Origin: Lepidonotus clava
Lineage: Eukaryota > Annelida > Polychaeta > Phyllodocida > Polynoidae
DNA: 64,000 bases
Reading direction: 5' to 3'
Assembly: GCA_936440205.1 (NCBI GenBank)
Contig: OW387149.1
Location: forward strand, 26,365,151-26,429,150
Shown here: in pieces, positions 11,307-22,678 of the stretch
Numbering within the stretch: the stretch's first letter is position 1
Layout: the number at the start of each line of letters is the position of its first letter
Notes under the pieces: generated by a model
What the model was told of the DNA's origin: nothing
What the model saw: only the letters and a program-made list of their open reading frames with translations
Databases searched by the model: none
Program-made: the position numbers and the translations under genes

Positions 11307-12310
11307 TGGGGTCTCCGCGTAAAACGTCCGGTCTTTGGAACTTGTTGCTCTGAACGAAACAGTTTTCTCTTTTTTTCTCACCCTCTGTTCACTCGCCGTT
11401 TATTTTCCTAGGTCTTTCCTTCTCAGGAACTCTGTGCCATATCCACATCACCTGTCTGTGTTATTGATTTAGACAGAGAGGTCTGCGACAGAAAATCCTC
11501 TTTTTAATTGATGACAAGATATGATTTATATTGCGCTTTTCAGAAACATCTGTTATATTTCAGCCTCATTTCATGTTATAATTGTTCCTCCTTCTTTTCT
11601 TTTAATGATACATCTGAATATGAAACGGTTTAGATTATTCCTCTCAGAGATGAACCTGAAGACGAGGGTTCAAAGTCTTTCCTCCATACAAGGGTGACTC
11701 AATTTCCGATTCATTTCCATCCAGTATGCCCTTACATTTACAAACGTGTACACATAAAAAAAACTTTTCAATTTGGATTTTTTTTCATCGCGATATTCAA
11801 ACATGCAAAAGCAAGGCTACTCATACTTACTGATAACTATTGCAATAAATTCAAATAGTTTCCCTACCTCTCAAATCTCGAGGGAAAAAAACTCCCACAC
11901 CCATCCTGCAGTGCTTATTATAGGGGTCGCGCGCATCCCTTAGGGGGTTACCCAACGAGACCCTGATAGGGCCTGTACGATTACAAAGGTCCTTATCTCT
12001 CTCCCCCCCCCCCTACTTCACTCAAACAAGCCCCTGCTTTATCAGTCGATAAGCCCCCCTAGTACCAGCCCATCCGCGGACCCCTCCTCTTCCTCCTCTC
12101 ACCCCCGCCCCAGGGCCGGGCGGCCCCTCAGATCTCCCAAATCCAATTATTTATGTGTATAAGTCGGCAGGCTAGGTGATTACTCTGCCCTTCCCCCACC
12201 TCCCCCCTCCCTAATAACCTCACATAATCAGCGCCATTATGGGCACCAACAAGTACAGGCCGCTTGCCAGGGTCCACCTCACACCTCCGGACCGCGCTGA
12301 CGGCCGCCCC

Positions 12311-12366
12311 GCGCGCTGATTGGTCGGCGGTAAACATGAAAGGGGCAGAAGGAGCGCGCTGATTGG
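12311..12366 (+). promoter_or_regulatory. Sp5 promoter region: two inverted CCAAT boxes
   Basis: The 13-mer GCGCGCTGATTGG occurs at 12311-12323 and again at 12354-12366, each with an inverted CCAAT box (ATTGG). The surroundings are a GC-rich block ending about 450 bp before the Sp5 start codon, with no clear TATA box. This fits a CpG-type, CCAAT-driven promoter. The transcription start site is not visible from sequence. Confidence 0.5.
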
Positions 12367-12793
12367 CTGAGAGGAGATCAGAGACGCCGCCGGCCTGGAG
12401 AGAAGTGGTGGCGTTTGTTATTGAAGGGCTGTGGGGACAAATACTGGGGGTCGGGGGGTGAGGTGGGGGCTGGTATACACCAGGATAGGGCTGGGGAAGT
12501 TCACTTGTCGGTAAGACCTGATCGTGCCCGGACTACCACATGTGGGACTTAGACATCACCTCAGCCACTTCTTCCCGGATTGCACGACAGACCTGTTACT
12601 TACTTATGAACTTATTCACCATTCAAACTACCCGGCAGTAGTTCATCTCTGAATCTTAAGGACAGCCGACACAAAGGATACCGCTTGGTAGCTTGGATCA
12701 GTTAGGTCTCAGGATCCAGTATAATTCCCACGCCGCTGTCCCCTACCTCGTCAATGACTGCCGTCGGACTAAACTTGTGACCATTACTTCTCC

Positions 12794-12807
12794 GTTACCA
12801 TGGCAAC
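12794..12807 (+). promoter_or_regulatory. Palindromic RFX X-box spanning the Sp5 start codon
   Basis: GTTACCATGGCAAC fits the RFX consensus GTTNCCATGGNAAC, and its central ATG is the predicted Sp5 initiator. The match includes a strong Kozak context (ACC before ATG, G after). It may be coincidental, because Kozak plus a Met-Ala start explains half of it. Confidence 0.3.
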
Positions 12808-15800
12808 AGCTGTTCTCGGATCTCCGGCGATTCGACCGCCAGGAATGCCCTTCTCCATAGCAGTAAGTATTAAAGAACTGACCTAAACATTGAAGTGTAC
12901 AAAACTGCATGTCCCCACGAATGCGACTGTGCACAATATGAATAATGCTGTAACTCAGCTGCAGATGAGACTGAATCTCTATGTTAGCCATGTAATTAAG
13001 ACAAACGCAAAAACCGATGGCGTGCATCTCTCATAAAGGTCTTGAAAGATGCTCAATACAGACATTACTCTAATTTGGGCATTTGTAATGTGTTGCAAGA
13101 AACTACAGCAGGACACACGTTGGCAGGCACCAGTCTATGAAAGTGATGCTGTATTCTTACAGGTCCTATCAGCTATGTATGTACCGAACAGTAATGTATT
13201 CTGTTTCCCTTTGAGTCGTCTCTCTTCCAAGTTGATTAAGTAAAAATGATATAAAGAATGAAGAGGAGTTACAATACACAGCTCGTATCGTAGAATCATT
13301 GTATTAGCGGTGGAAATATTGTTATCCCAAGCGTTTCATAGAAAGGAATGACATATAGAAGGCACATACAATTAGCGATTGCCGTTTAGAATACTGTAGT
13401 TCGAGAGACTAACTGATTGACAAATGTATTAATCAAATCCACTGGCCACAAAGTACGCACCCAGACGTGGGGTGTAGGGGAGACCGCCTCCCAGACCGCC
13501 CGTCCCCGGGACGTCCGCGCCCCACGGCCGGGAGAACCGGCGGCAAGAGGCGGTCTGCTCTCGACGTCTTAAATGTAGAATTACTCCATAGATTTGAAGT
13601 TTACAGCGGGCGCAGCATGCAAAGTAGTGTGTTAGGAAGTACTAGTAATTAGAATAAAATGAAGGATAGATAAGAACATACATGTAACAGTATATATGAA
13701 TAGATATTTAGGATAGCTACAAAAATAGCCTATAATGTATGGGAATATGTCACTATTCCACTTTCCGGGCGCCCGTATGTCCCGAAGTGCGCCACCTTGT
13801 GACCTTATCAACAAGATAATGAAAAGATATCACTCCATATGACAATTATAATGATAGTACTTGTATGATATACGCTCGAGGGGGATTCATTTGTCAAAAA
13901 TCGACAACTCTTAGGATATTATAGTTAGGCAAATGTTCAGAATAACAGATATTGATTTCAAATCTATTACAGTCACATACAAAATGAGTTCTCTGTGAAG
14001 CACAAACACCCAAAATCTACCAAATAACTGAATCTTCGTGTCTGATGTCTCTTCTGCAGTCAACCAATAGCGGAAGTATGATAAATTGATCAAAATCGAC
14101 CGATGGAATTCTGATAAACACTACAAAAATCTCCCTTTGACACAAGATATATAATATTCTTTTATATATAATTCACAAAATAATATTCTATAATATTCTT
14201 ATAAATCATATGCAATTTACATGATAAATATTCTATAAAACAAATTCTATAATATTCTTATGGACAATTTACAGGATGATATCCCATAAAATAAAAATTC
14301 TAGCAGCATGGCGTCAACACGTATCTGCCATTAATCACAATAAATCGGCGCCTTGCGGTGCGGTGGCCCGTCTAACGTTGACAATGTGGACCTATCAGTT
14401 GTACGTGTCGCCTGCCCCGCCCCCTGCCGGCCGCTCCACACACCTGGGTACACCCTCTGTTTACCTGCCCCGCTTTGATCTCGCCGACTCCCGGGCTTAC
14501 CTTACAGGTGGACCCGCCCGCCAAGTGCCTCTAATATCGCTCACACTGTGTACACATATTATCGCCCACCCATCTCGCCCGGTTAACCCTTTGCCAGCCT
14601 GTTTTTTGTGTGTGGGATTTTTTTATTTTTCTGGTTCTTCTGATGGGAGATTGTGGTATTGGAATTTGTTTTGGGAGTGGGCATCTTTAGATAAGTTGGA
14701 CAGTTGGAGGTAATGAAAAAAGCATAGTTATGCAAAGTTTTTTTCTTAACACAGATTGCTAGAGGGACATATGAAGTCCTGCTACAGACAACCTTATCGT
14801 ATCTTAGATAATTAGGCTATATGTGCGTGTAAGAACAGCAAGTTAAAAGAAGAAACATTAGAATAAGATCAGACCAAGTTGACATTGTCACTGAATGCTT
14901 GATATCGGCATTTATTTCCTCATTTAACTTCACTTAAAGCTCGATCACATATGTCTCTAAAGCTCGCGGACTCATCTGAAAATAATTGTATGAGCTGAAA
15001 TATCAAGATAGGGATACCCCAGCTTTGATCTAATGGAAAATTCACAAAAAAAGAAAACATCGTTTGTGGCACTTGAGTAGAACCGACGACAGCAGGAAGA
15101 CCTGCGGTCCCTCAAATCTATTTTTTCCCGCCCTGAGCCGGGAGCCGGTTCGTTTGTCGTCTGCTACCGCTGTCGGCGTCTTTGATCTGAACGCGTGATG
15201 ATCACGTGGTTCAGCACCATCCGGGACTTTATCTCTTGATCCTGGATCAACTCTCCGATGCCGAGGTCTCACTCTCCGGCCTCAGATCGCGTCTGCATCC
15301 TCAGAAGTTCGCCGCTATCTCCCAGCATAGGCTTGCTTTATATACTTTGAGGTTTAGTGGGGCTATGTACCTGGAGATATCAAGCGAGATAGTGCCACAG
15401 TTAATTTAATGAAACTTGTGGAAAACATAAAGAAAAGAACAAATGATATAACAGATAGGCCTATCTAAACACTAAATGAATTTAGGGAAATCCATTATAT
15501 TGAGTCCCCAGATTGAGTCACACAGATTTTTGCTGTAAAACGCACCTCCATCCCGGGACCCTTAAATTTCTCTATAACAGTTGCTAAAGCCAAGGTCGGA
15601 CGAGACTGAAGTCATGTTACATGTTAAAGACACGTCTGTTCGGGCGTCTGTTGCTTCTGTCTAAACTCGTTGTTTCAATAATTATAGAGTAAGTTCAAAT
15701 AGATTCTTATGTTTATCTATCGACCCTATGTTAATTGTTGTCACTCAACTGAACCTGTCAGTAACACTGAATTGACCTACAGGATCTTCCTCAATTATTA

Positions 15801-17263
15801 TTCAATACTGTCAATATTTCCAAGAATGGTTTGTCCTTCAAAATGTACCTAACTAACCCAGACTTTCTTCTCTCCCCCAGGACCACTTTACCCACCCGGC
15901 TCACCAGGGGGCGCACCCACTCGCCATGCTCGCCGCCACCTGTTCCCGTCTGGGTCACGTGGCCGATCACATGGGTCACATGACGGGTCACATGGGTCAC
16001 GTGTCCACCGTCCACATGGGTCAAGGTCACCACCATCCGGGTCCCGCTCCGGGCGGCGTCTTCCAGCCTCGTCCTCAGCTGCCCACGTGGTCAGTGGCCC
16101 CCACGTCGTCTTCCACCTCCTCCGCCATGACGTCACCGCACCACGTGACTGCCCTCAGTCATCCCCGGATGCAGACATTGTCCGAGGCGCAGGCGCAGGC
16201 TGCCCACACTTCCGCCGCCATCTCCGCCTTCAACGACATCCAGACGCACCGCGCCAAACTCGCGCAGGCGCAACACGCTGCCGTTGCGCAGGCGCAAGCC
16301 GTGGCCGCGCATGCGCAGCACGCCCATGCCGCCGCTGCTGCGGCGGCAGCTGCCCATGCGCACGCACATGCACAGAGCCACCCACACCTTCACCCCCACG
16401 GACTACTGACAGCAGCGTCTCCCCGGTCGCCGACGATGCCGACGGCGCGGCAGCCGACGATGTCCAGTCCACTTCCGCCTCCCCTGTCTGTCCTGCCGCA
16501 CCTACCCCCCGGTCACCCCGGACACAGCCACCCCTCACCCCACCTCCAGCTGTCCCCGCCCCCCGCCACAGAGGCCGAGGCCCCCTGGTGGAGCGTCCAG
16601 TCATCACCCTCTCCATCTCTCCCATTATCGCCCACCTGTGCCATGCCTCCCGCCATTATCTTCGGGTCCTCCAGTCCCAATGGCGGCAATGACTCAGCAC
16701 TTTTTGCCAATGCTATGAAGCCCAGTGTAACGTCCACCGCAAGACGTTGTCGTCGTTGTCGCTGCCCCAACTGTCAGAACTCGGCAAACAGCGGGAACTC
16801 TTCAAAACGGAAGCAGCACATCTGTCACATCCCCGGATGTGGTAAGGTGTATGGAAAGACGTCCCACCTCAAAGCCCACCTCCGCTGGCATAGTGGCGAG
16901 CGTCCGTTTGTCTGTAACTGGTTGTTCTGTGGCAAGAGCTTCACCCGCTCTGACGAACTTCAGCGCCACCTACGAACCCACACTGGAGAGAAGCGGTTCA
17001 TATGTCCCGAGTGTAGTAAGCGGTTCATGCGCAGTGACCACCTCTCAAAGCATGTAAAGACCCATGAGATCAAGCAGCGGTCAGGTAAATCGACAGGCTC
17101 CAGTGACGGGGAAGAGGATCTGGAGGAGTCAGGACATGACACCTCCTCATCTTCTGTTGATGAAGACAATGAACTGATTGACGTGGAGCTTGACGTCTGT
17201 AGTCCCGATGACGATGACATGGACTCAGACTCTGACCAGGACGAAGACATTGAGGTGTCTTAA
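12800..17263 (+). CDS. Sp5: Sp5-type zinc-finger transcription factor, two coding exons
   Basis: Exon 1 is 12800-12862 (21 codons, donor GTAAGTAT); exon 2 is 15881-17263 after a CTCCCCCAG acceptor. Both junctions are phase 0, giving 481 aa. An in-frame stop 30 nt upstream and an ACCATGG context fix the start. Residues 33-45 ([13 protein letters not shown]) match the SP box of vertebrate Sp5. PWWSV at 256-260 and the buttonhead box CRRCRCPNC at 311-319 follow Sp5 form. Three C2H2 fingers lie at about 336-358, 366-388 and 396-416, with the [13 protein letters not shown] and RSDELQRH contacts that bind GC boxes. Unlike human SP5 (398 aa), the N-terminal half carries His/Met-rich and His/Ala/Gln-rich low-complexity tracts, and the tail (about 431-481) is Ser/Asp/Glu-rich. 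In other animals Sp5 is a nuclear regulator and direct Wnt/beta-catenin target; TCF motifs around this gene agree. Confidence 0.93.
14186..14261 (+). repeat. Two copies of an AT-rich 59-bp repeat in Sp5 intron 1
   Basis: TTCTATAATATTCTTAT occurs at 14186-14202 and 14245-14261, and a shorter relative (ATAATATTCTTTTA) near 14150. It is a degenerate local tandem repeat with no apparent function. Confidence 0.6.
14340..14610 (+). promoter_or_regulatory. GC-rich candidate enhancer in Sp5 intron 1
   Basis: A sharply GC-rich island in an AT-rich intron. It contains CTTTGATC (14473-14480, TCF/LEF core) with CGCCG 3 bp beyond, TGTTTAC (Fox-like) just before it, CCGCCCC (Sp/KLF-like), two CACCTG/CAGGTG E-boxes, and ACAATG (Sox-like). 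The overlapping open frame is not convincing as coding. The dense mixture suggests a cis-regulatory element; this is inference. Confidence 0.4.
15023..15187 (+). promoter_or_regulatory. Two more TCF/LEF-type motifs in Sp5 intron 1
   Basis: CTTTGATC at 15023-15030 and at 15180-15187. The second is preceded by a GTCGGCG motif and opens a GC-rich block running to about 15320 that also includes ATCACGTGG. Confidence 0.4.
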
Positions 17264-18110
17264 CTTTTGGATAACTTGTTCCGAGCCTGTAAATATTTCT
17301 CACAAATTGTACAAAGTTTTTTCTCCACGGTAAAACTAAAAGAGGATAACATGACTTTCAGAACTGTTGGATTATTATAATTTCATCATGAGAGATCTGA
17401 GTACACTTGAATACAAAGTTTGGATCGGGATTTTGTAAAGAAAGCCCTGACGGTGATGAGGGTGATCCACATTAGAAAAAAAATTCTTTGGACTAACTGC
17501 GTGATTTTATGTGTGATAAAAACATTTTAATGTGTATGTTAGTTTCATCAAATCAAAACTTTTCATCACTGAGGTACAAGGGATTCTGAAAAAAATACTC
17601 CTATACGAAAGAAGTGAATCTGCCTTGTAAAGAACGACCCTTTATGAACCTTGTATTACGTCATTTTCATGGGCTTCACATGATAACACGTGTACATTTC
17701 TAATGTGAACAGGGTGCCTTAACAAGTAACATATCACTTTCACGTTGCTGATGTCTTCCCAACTCAAATACACTTGAGAGAAAGCCTTCCAGATTACAAA
17801 CTGAAAGTGCCTGAGCATCGAAACATAATTGAAATATGAAGGTGTGCAATGGACGCTATTGATGTACAGATTGTAAATACTAAAACGCCTTGTTTGAAAG
17901 TTGTGTATAAAGTAATGTTTAATTCTTAACCTGTCTGTGATACGTTAGGACGGACGTCCTTGTTGATTATGTGCCTAGTGCGTTGGATTTGCAAAATCGA
18001 GGCTGCAGTTCTTGTTTGATTCAAATATTGTTTTAAAAAACACACGATGAATGCATAATCAGCCAAGCTGCTATGTTTGATTAATACAAATAAAAAATGA
18101 CAAATCAAAT
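17264..18110 (+). other. Probable Sp5 3' UTR with AATAAA
   Basis: AT-rich DNA following the Sp5 stop without coding potential. The first convincing polyadenylation hexamer I see is AATAAA at 18089-18094, giving a 3' UTR of roughly 0.85 kb. The actual cleavage site is not known. Confidence 0.45.
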
Positions 18111-18449
18111 ATATATCTTTTTGTTCTTTACATGATGTTTGAAACAAATCTTGGCAATTATATCTCTGATATTTCTTAGTTCCTTACTTCTAAAATATTG
18201 AATCTGATTAGATTTCCATCCAATTTCACAAAAATATATGTCCATGAAAGATGAATCGCGGTCCCTTTGGCATGTCTTTTTTTCTGTAGGCACCTTAGTA
18301 CATGTATTTCGAATTATCCAACATCGATGACAGAGGGGTATAGAGTTTATTTTAAGAAACACACAAACCCTCGCAGGCAATACACCTTTTAAGTTTATCG
18401 ATGTTAACATAATGGCCACAAATAGCTTTCCTTAAAGCTTCACCATTGC

Positions 18450-18596
18450 CAGGGACGGATTTAGAGGGAGGCGCCCCCCCCCCCCAATTTTGGCCAAATT
18501 TAGATCTTTTTAATGAAAAATTCTCGGACCTGGGGGTCCAGCGGAAGTTTTCACAATAGTGCGCCCCCCTTTTGAAAATGTCTGGATCCGTTGCTG
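18450..18596 (+). mobile_element. Short MITE, family A (CAGNGACGGATNNAG ends)
   Basis: The ends are imperfect inverted repeats: CAGGGACGGATTTAGA on the left and TCTGGATCCGTTGCTG on the right. ATTGC directly flanks both sides, a possible 5-bp target duplication. The inside has a poly-C/GCGCC tract, TTTTGGCCAAATTTAGATC and a second poly-C stretch. The same layout recurs at about 20310, 20890, 21620, 31704 and 43660. Confidence 0.65.
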
Positions 18597-18599
18597 ATT

Positions 18600-20300
18600 G
18601 CACAAACTGGCCGCTGGAATGAGCAATTTCTATTGACCAAAAGCTCATTGCACATTCAGCTTATTTTACTGCTATTAAAATGAGCACCACTCGCCCTGGG
18701 CAAATTTTCCACTGCGAGCTTAAAATCACAATTTAATATTAAATGATACAATATTATTTTTGACCAAATAGTCACATAACCTTAAACAGCGGTAGCCCCT
18801 TCTGAGATACAAACATATTTTCCAAAAATAATTGCTACTTTACAGGAAGAGTGCAAATAAATCTAAGATCATAATGGAAAATTGCCCAGGGCGAATGGGG
18901 CATACCTTCACAAGCAACGGTCGATCAATAGGTATGGCTCACTTTTTAATACTTCAATGCCAGTTGGGTAAATGAATGCCCTGAAGAGGTAGTGCTCCTG
19001 TCTGTTGAGATGTATATAAAATATCTTCTTATGCATTAGCTGAAAGTGAAGTTTACCATACTAAAGGAGTTACATACCAGTAAGTTAAAATGAAGATACA
19101 CCGGTCTCCTTTCAGAAAGGGTAGGTTCTGATTCAAAGGAGACACCCAGTCTGCCATGACCATAATTTGCAGGGTCAGCAAATTATCAAATAATGGGACA
19201 AGTTTCAACGCCAGTACATTTCAGGATGAATCCAGAAACAGGGGGAGGGGGTCCCATTTTAAGAAATGACCCACACTCAAAATTCAGAAGAAAGAATTTA
19301 GCTCTTCACATCTCAGAAACAACCCCCACCCCTACCCAAGTTCCGTTTCAAGCCGTCGGATCCCTCCTATGTGTGGAGAGTGGAGCAAACAGGAGCATGC
19401 CTGCTCTCTCCGAGGTCGGCGCTGGTGGGTTTGTCCACTGATTACAAACACGGCCTGGCGGTACTCTTTGATGTGGCGGCGGCCCGCTTTGATCGTCGGG
19501 GGTCGGTTTCAAGTGTAGAATCAGGGGGCGGGCTGCCCCTCCCCCCGATCCCTCCCCGTCTCCCCGGGATCCCTCCCCGGGACGGCTCAGTTTCCATACT
19601 AGACGTGCACGAACCGAGGCCTGGTATGAGGAATTTAGAGTTTATAATGTTTTGTTGTTATTGCTAGGGAAGGAATTTTGACTTTGAAGATTAGAAAGAA
19701 GCAAATCGAATCATCAGTAGGTTATTTATAGTTTTACACGAGGTTCAAAATTGTGCTGGTGATTCATGATACCATTTTGGACCAAATTGAAACTGATTTC
19801 AGAAATCGCTCTTATCCGATGAAATTTAGATCCTGTGCTGTTTTGTTGTTGCTGCTGCAAAGGAATTTTGCTTTGTAGTTTTGAAAATGTAACCATGACG
19901 GATATAGGACCTTATGAACCAACAAAACTGAATCGTCAGTAGGTTATTTATAGTTAGAGAGTATAGGTCCAAAGGTTAGGAGTATCTGCCCCCCCCCCCC
20001 CCCGAACACACACACACACATGATTCACTCTGAAAGACCAGAACTTGTATGGTTTTGACCGTAACTTGTCGGGAAGCCACATTACATTGGACTTTAATTT
20101 GATAGATATGAAGGAAAAGAAAAATGTACTAAATACTGAGGATTTGATCTTCAGCAAAGAGTCTGAATACCATAATTATATTTCATCATACCTAGATTAC
20201 GTGAAAAAGTGATAAAAAGAAGCCACATTGAAAACCAACATGATGTGGCCCGCCTGACACATAATATGGTCTTAGTACTAAGTCTACCACCCTGCACATT
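18600..20300. other. Intergenic stretch downstream of Sp5
   Basis: No gene supported. It is AT-rich except for the 19320-19640 block listed separately. TTTTGTTGTT near 19650 and 19840 and a poly-C tract followed by a short CA repeat at 19988-20018 are the only other visible structures. Confidence 0.4.
19320..19640 (+). promoter_or_regulatory. GC-rich block with two closely spaced TCF/LEF-type motifs, downstream of Sp5
   Basis: CTTTGATG at 19466-19473 and CTTTGATC at 19487-19494 are separated by TGGCGGCGGC, whose reverse complement is a helper-like GCCGCC. GATTACAAACA lies just upstream. The 98-codon open frame across the block has no family resemblance. It is a candidate 3' enhancer of Sp5. 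Confidence 0.4.
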
Positions 20301-20309
20301 TTTGCGCAT

Positions 20310-20953
20310 ACCAGTGACGGATCTGGAGGGGGGGGGGGCAAGGGGGCGCCCCCCCCCCCCCTATTTTTGACCAAACATTCATTTCTGAATGTAAAATTCT
20401 CAGCCCCGGAGAGTCAAGAGAAAATTTGTGTAATAGGGCGTGGGGGTAGCTTTGTCAGGGTTGGTGGTTGCCTAGGACAACTCCCTCCTTTTATGTTTGA
20501 ACCACCAATAGGTGCAGAGGGTTCCAACATTGTTGTACATGTATATTATATGTACACACAAATATACCTTAGGGTGGGAAATTGGATTGTCCTAAACTAT
20601 CAGCAAACAGACAAAGAACAATTTTCTTGGAAACAAATGAAAAATTAGTAACATTTAGCAACAATGCGATTAACTTAATTCATGACATGATTGGAGGAAA
20701 TAACTTCATTTTTTAATGTTATTCCTACAGATTCAAATTAAAAAAATATATGATGTTGGAACAAGTTCAAAATTCTTGATTTTGGATAGATGCAATCAGA
20801 GACAGAGACAGAGATTCCAAAAAAAGAAGAAAAAAACATATAACAATTTGAGGCGATAGAATTTTAAATTTAAAAGATATAAATTAGGCAAAACATAGAA
20901 GGGGGGGGGGGAGGCTAGGCTCAGGCGCCCTCCTCTAAATCCGTCCCTGGCAA
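20310..20953. mobile_element. Family A MITE ends facing each other (two copies or one longer element)
   Basis: A left end at 20310 (CAGTGACGGATCTGG, then G- and C-tracts) and an inverted right end at about 20890-20953 (poly-G, CTAAATCCGTCCCTGG) resemble the termini of the 18450 copy. The interior is AT-rich and non-coding. It may be one 640-bp element or two truncated copies. Confidence 0.45.
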
Positions 20954-21607
20954 TGATTTATAACATTCTGCAACGCGCCGCTGTCAAATCAAATCCCTAA
21001 TGTTTTGAGAATCAGAAAATCATAATCGTCAAAGAATTAAATACACAGCAGGCATTTCTCCATTTACGCAGTTCCCAAACGCCTGCTCCGCCGAGGACAA
21101 TGCCACGTCACTGCAACCGGAAGTGGTGACCGATTCGATACAGCGTATTCCTGTTTCTCATTGGTCCCCAAGCAAACAGTGCCAGACCAAATCGGGCCCA
21201 AATGGCCGACTATTTAGATTCCTTTTCAGTCCCAGATGTTCCAAAACAGTTGTTTTGTCTTCAGGGCGAAGAAGCCTCTGTCTGTACAGGTGCAGGTAGT
21301 TTTGTGTTTTTCTCGGAGTGGCGGAGAGGGAGACTTTGATGGTGGAGATGGTAACAGTGTGAAAACAGAGGGGCCTGTTGTGACACATGTCTCTGGGACC
21401 ACCCTCACACTGAGCCCGTTATCGGCCGACCAGGGCCGGAGAATAAATAAGCTGGGGGTGGGGCGTGGTGTGTCGATACATGCAGGGAGGGCAGGGGCGG
21501 AACAGGGGCGGGGAGCATGGGTGGAGCCTAGATTTTCCAATGGAGGTTGCGGGGGTTGGGGGGAGGGGGCAGTGCCTTTGGATGCATGGATGCAGAGGGG
21601 GGCATAA

Positions 21608-21790
21608 TTCAGGGGCAGATAAAGGAATTTGAAGGGGAAAAAAGGGGGGGAGGGGGGCGTGCTATAGAAAAATGTTCTCCCGTACCCTCTGGAGGCAGGA
21701 ATTTTACATTTAAAAAAGATCTAAATTTGGCCCCCAAAAAAATGGGGGGCGCACGCCTGGCACGCCCCCCGCCCTGAATTCGCGCCTGCA
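21608..21790 (-). mobile_element. Family A MITE copy, minus orientation
   Basis: Read on the minus strand it shows GCGCGAATTCAGGGCGGG, GGGCCAAATTTAGATC, AAAATTCCTGCC and a closing C-tract, in the same order as the 18450 copy. The short open frames on both strands across it are products of the repeat. Confidence 0.55.
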
Positions 21791-21799
21791 TATAGAGGA

Positions 21800-22678
21800 C
21801 AGGGACCACAGGCGGATCCTGGATCTTACAATAGGGGGAATGGTGCTTTGAGATTTTTACATTGGTGGGTTTTTGGGCCTTATGTTTTTTATCAAAAAAG
21901 ACAAGAAGCTAATTTTCCAGAGAAACGGATACATGTAGGTGCAGTGGCGGGCGGGGGGGAGGGGGGGGGGGGATCAGGAGTGCACATACGGAGCATAGGC
22001 AGGATCTAGGATATTCCCTAGGGAAATGTTTCTTCGGTGGGTTTTGGGTCTGATTTACCATTAAAACAGTTAATTTTCCAGAAAAGGGATTGATGTACTC
22101 ACCTCCTCCACCTACCGTGGATCCACCTGGATGGCCAGGGCAGAACATCATGAAAGGGGAAGACAAAACTAGGAATAGAGAGGGTAGAACCCAAGAAAGG
22201 GGCCTGGCAAAACAGAAAGAAAAGACGGGGTATAACAAATGAAAGGGCACGGCAGGAGAGAAGATATAGAAATGAGAACAGAGAACAGAAAGAACGTGTG
22301 GTGGGGGAAAAGAATGAACAGGACGGCTGGGACAGAAAGTAAAGGGAGGATAGTGTTTCAGACAAGACGGGGAGAGTAAAAGGTGGGAATAGAACAGAAT
22401 GAAAGGATGGAGCAGTGATAGAAAGGGGAAAGCAAAGAGAAAGAACAAGGAGGGCACAACAGGTGACCGGGGGGGGGGGGGGGGGGGGGCATCAGGAAAG
22501 GGGAATGCAGAACAGACCGAAAGGGGAGGCTATTAAAGATAGAAAAAAAGATATCTTGTCCTCGTCATATATTTTGTCCTTGAGAAAATTCTCAATTAAA
22601 CTGAATGGTTTAAGAAAACATAATCAAATATCAAACATCAGTAATTTCCCAGATTCTATATCACTCAACCCCCCTAGG
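21800..22678. other. Low-complexity purine-rich stretch
   Basis: A purine-rich run at about 22130-22520 (GA-rich on plus, CT-rich on minus), including a roughly 20-nt poly-G tract near 22470. The 182-codon minus-strand frame here is a Phe/Leu/Ser/Pro composition artefact. No gene supported. Confidence 0.5.

Larger units (their letters stand above)
9089..12300. other. Intergenic DNA upstream of Sp5, with GC-rich blocks
   Basis: No coding exon is supported. AT-rich DNA at 9089-10440 gives way to GC-rich, CpG-containing blocks at about 10500-10900, 11040-11330 and 12040-12380. The first block holds a TTTGGCGGGA (E2F-like) motif and a CTATTGTT (Sox-like) motif besides the TCF-type motifs listed separately. 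Open frames over these blocks lack family resemblance and are probably composition effects. Confidence 0.5.

Noticed and set aside
16087-16770. Several long open frames on both strands over Sp5 exon 2
   Set aside because: They are shadows in other frames of a GC-rich, stop-poor coding exon. None has domain resemblance.
15926-17263. Start of the zinc-finger protein at the ATG at 15926
   Set aside because: The conserved SP box begins before this ATG, the open frame continues upstream to a splice acceptor at 15880, and a phase-matched first exon exists at 12800-12862.
21909-22457. 182-codon minus-strand frame
   Set aside because: Pyrimidine-rich low-complexity DNA gives a Phe/Leu/Ser/Pro string with no domain.
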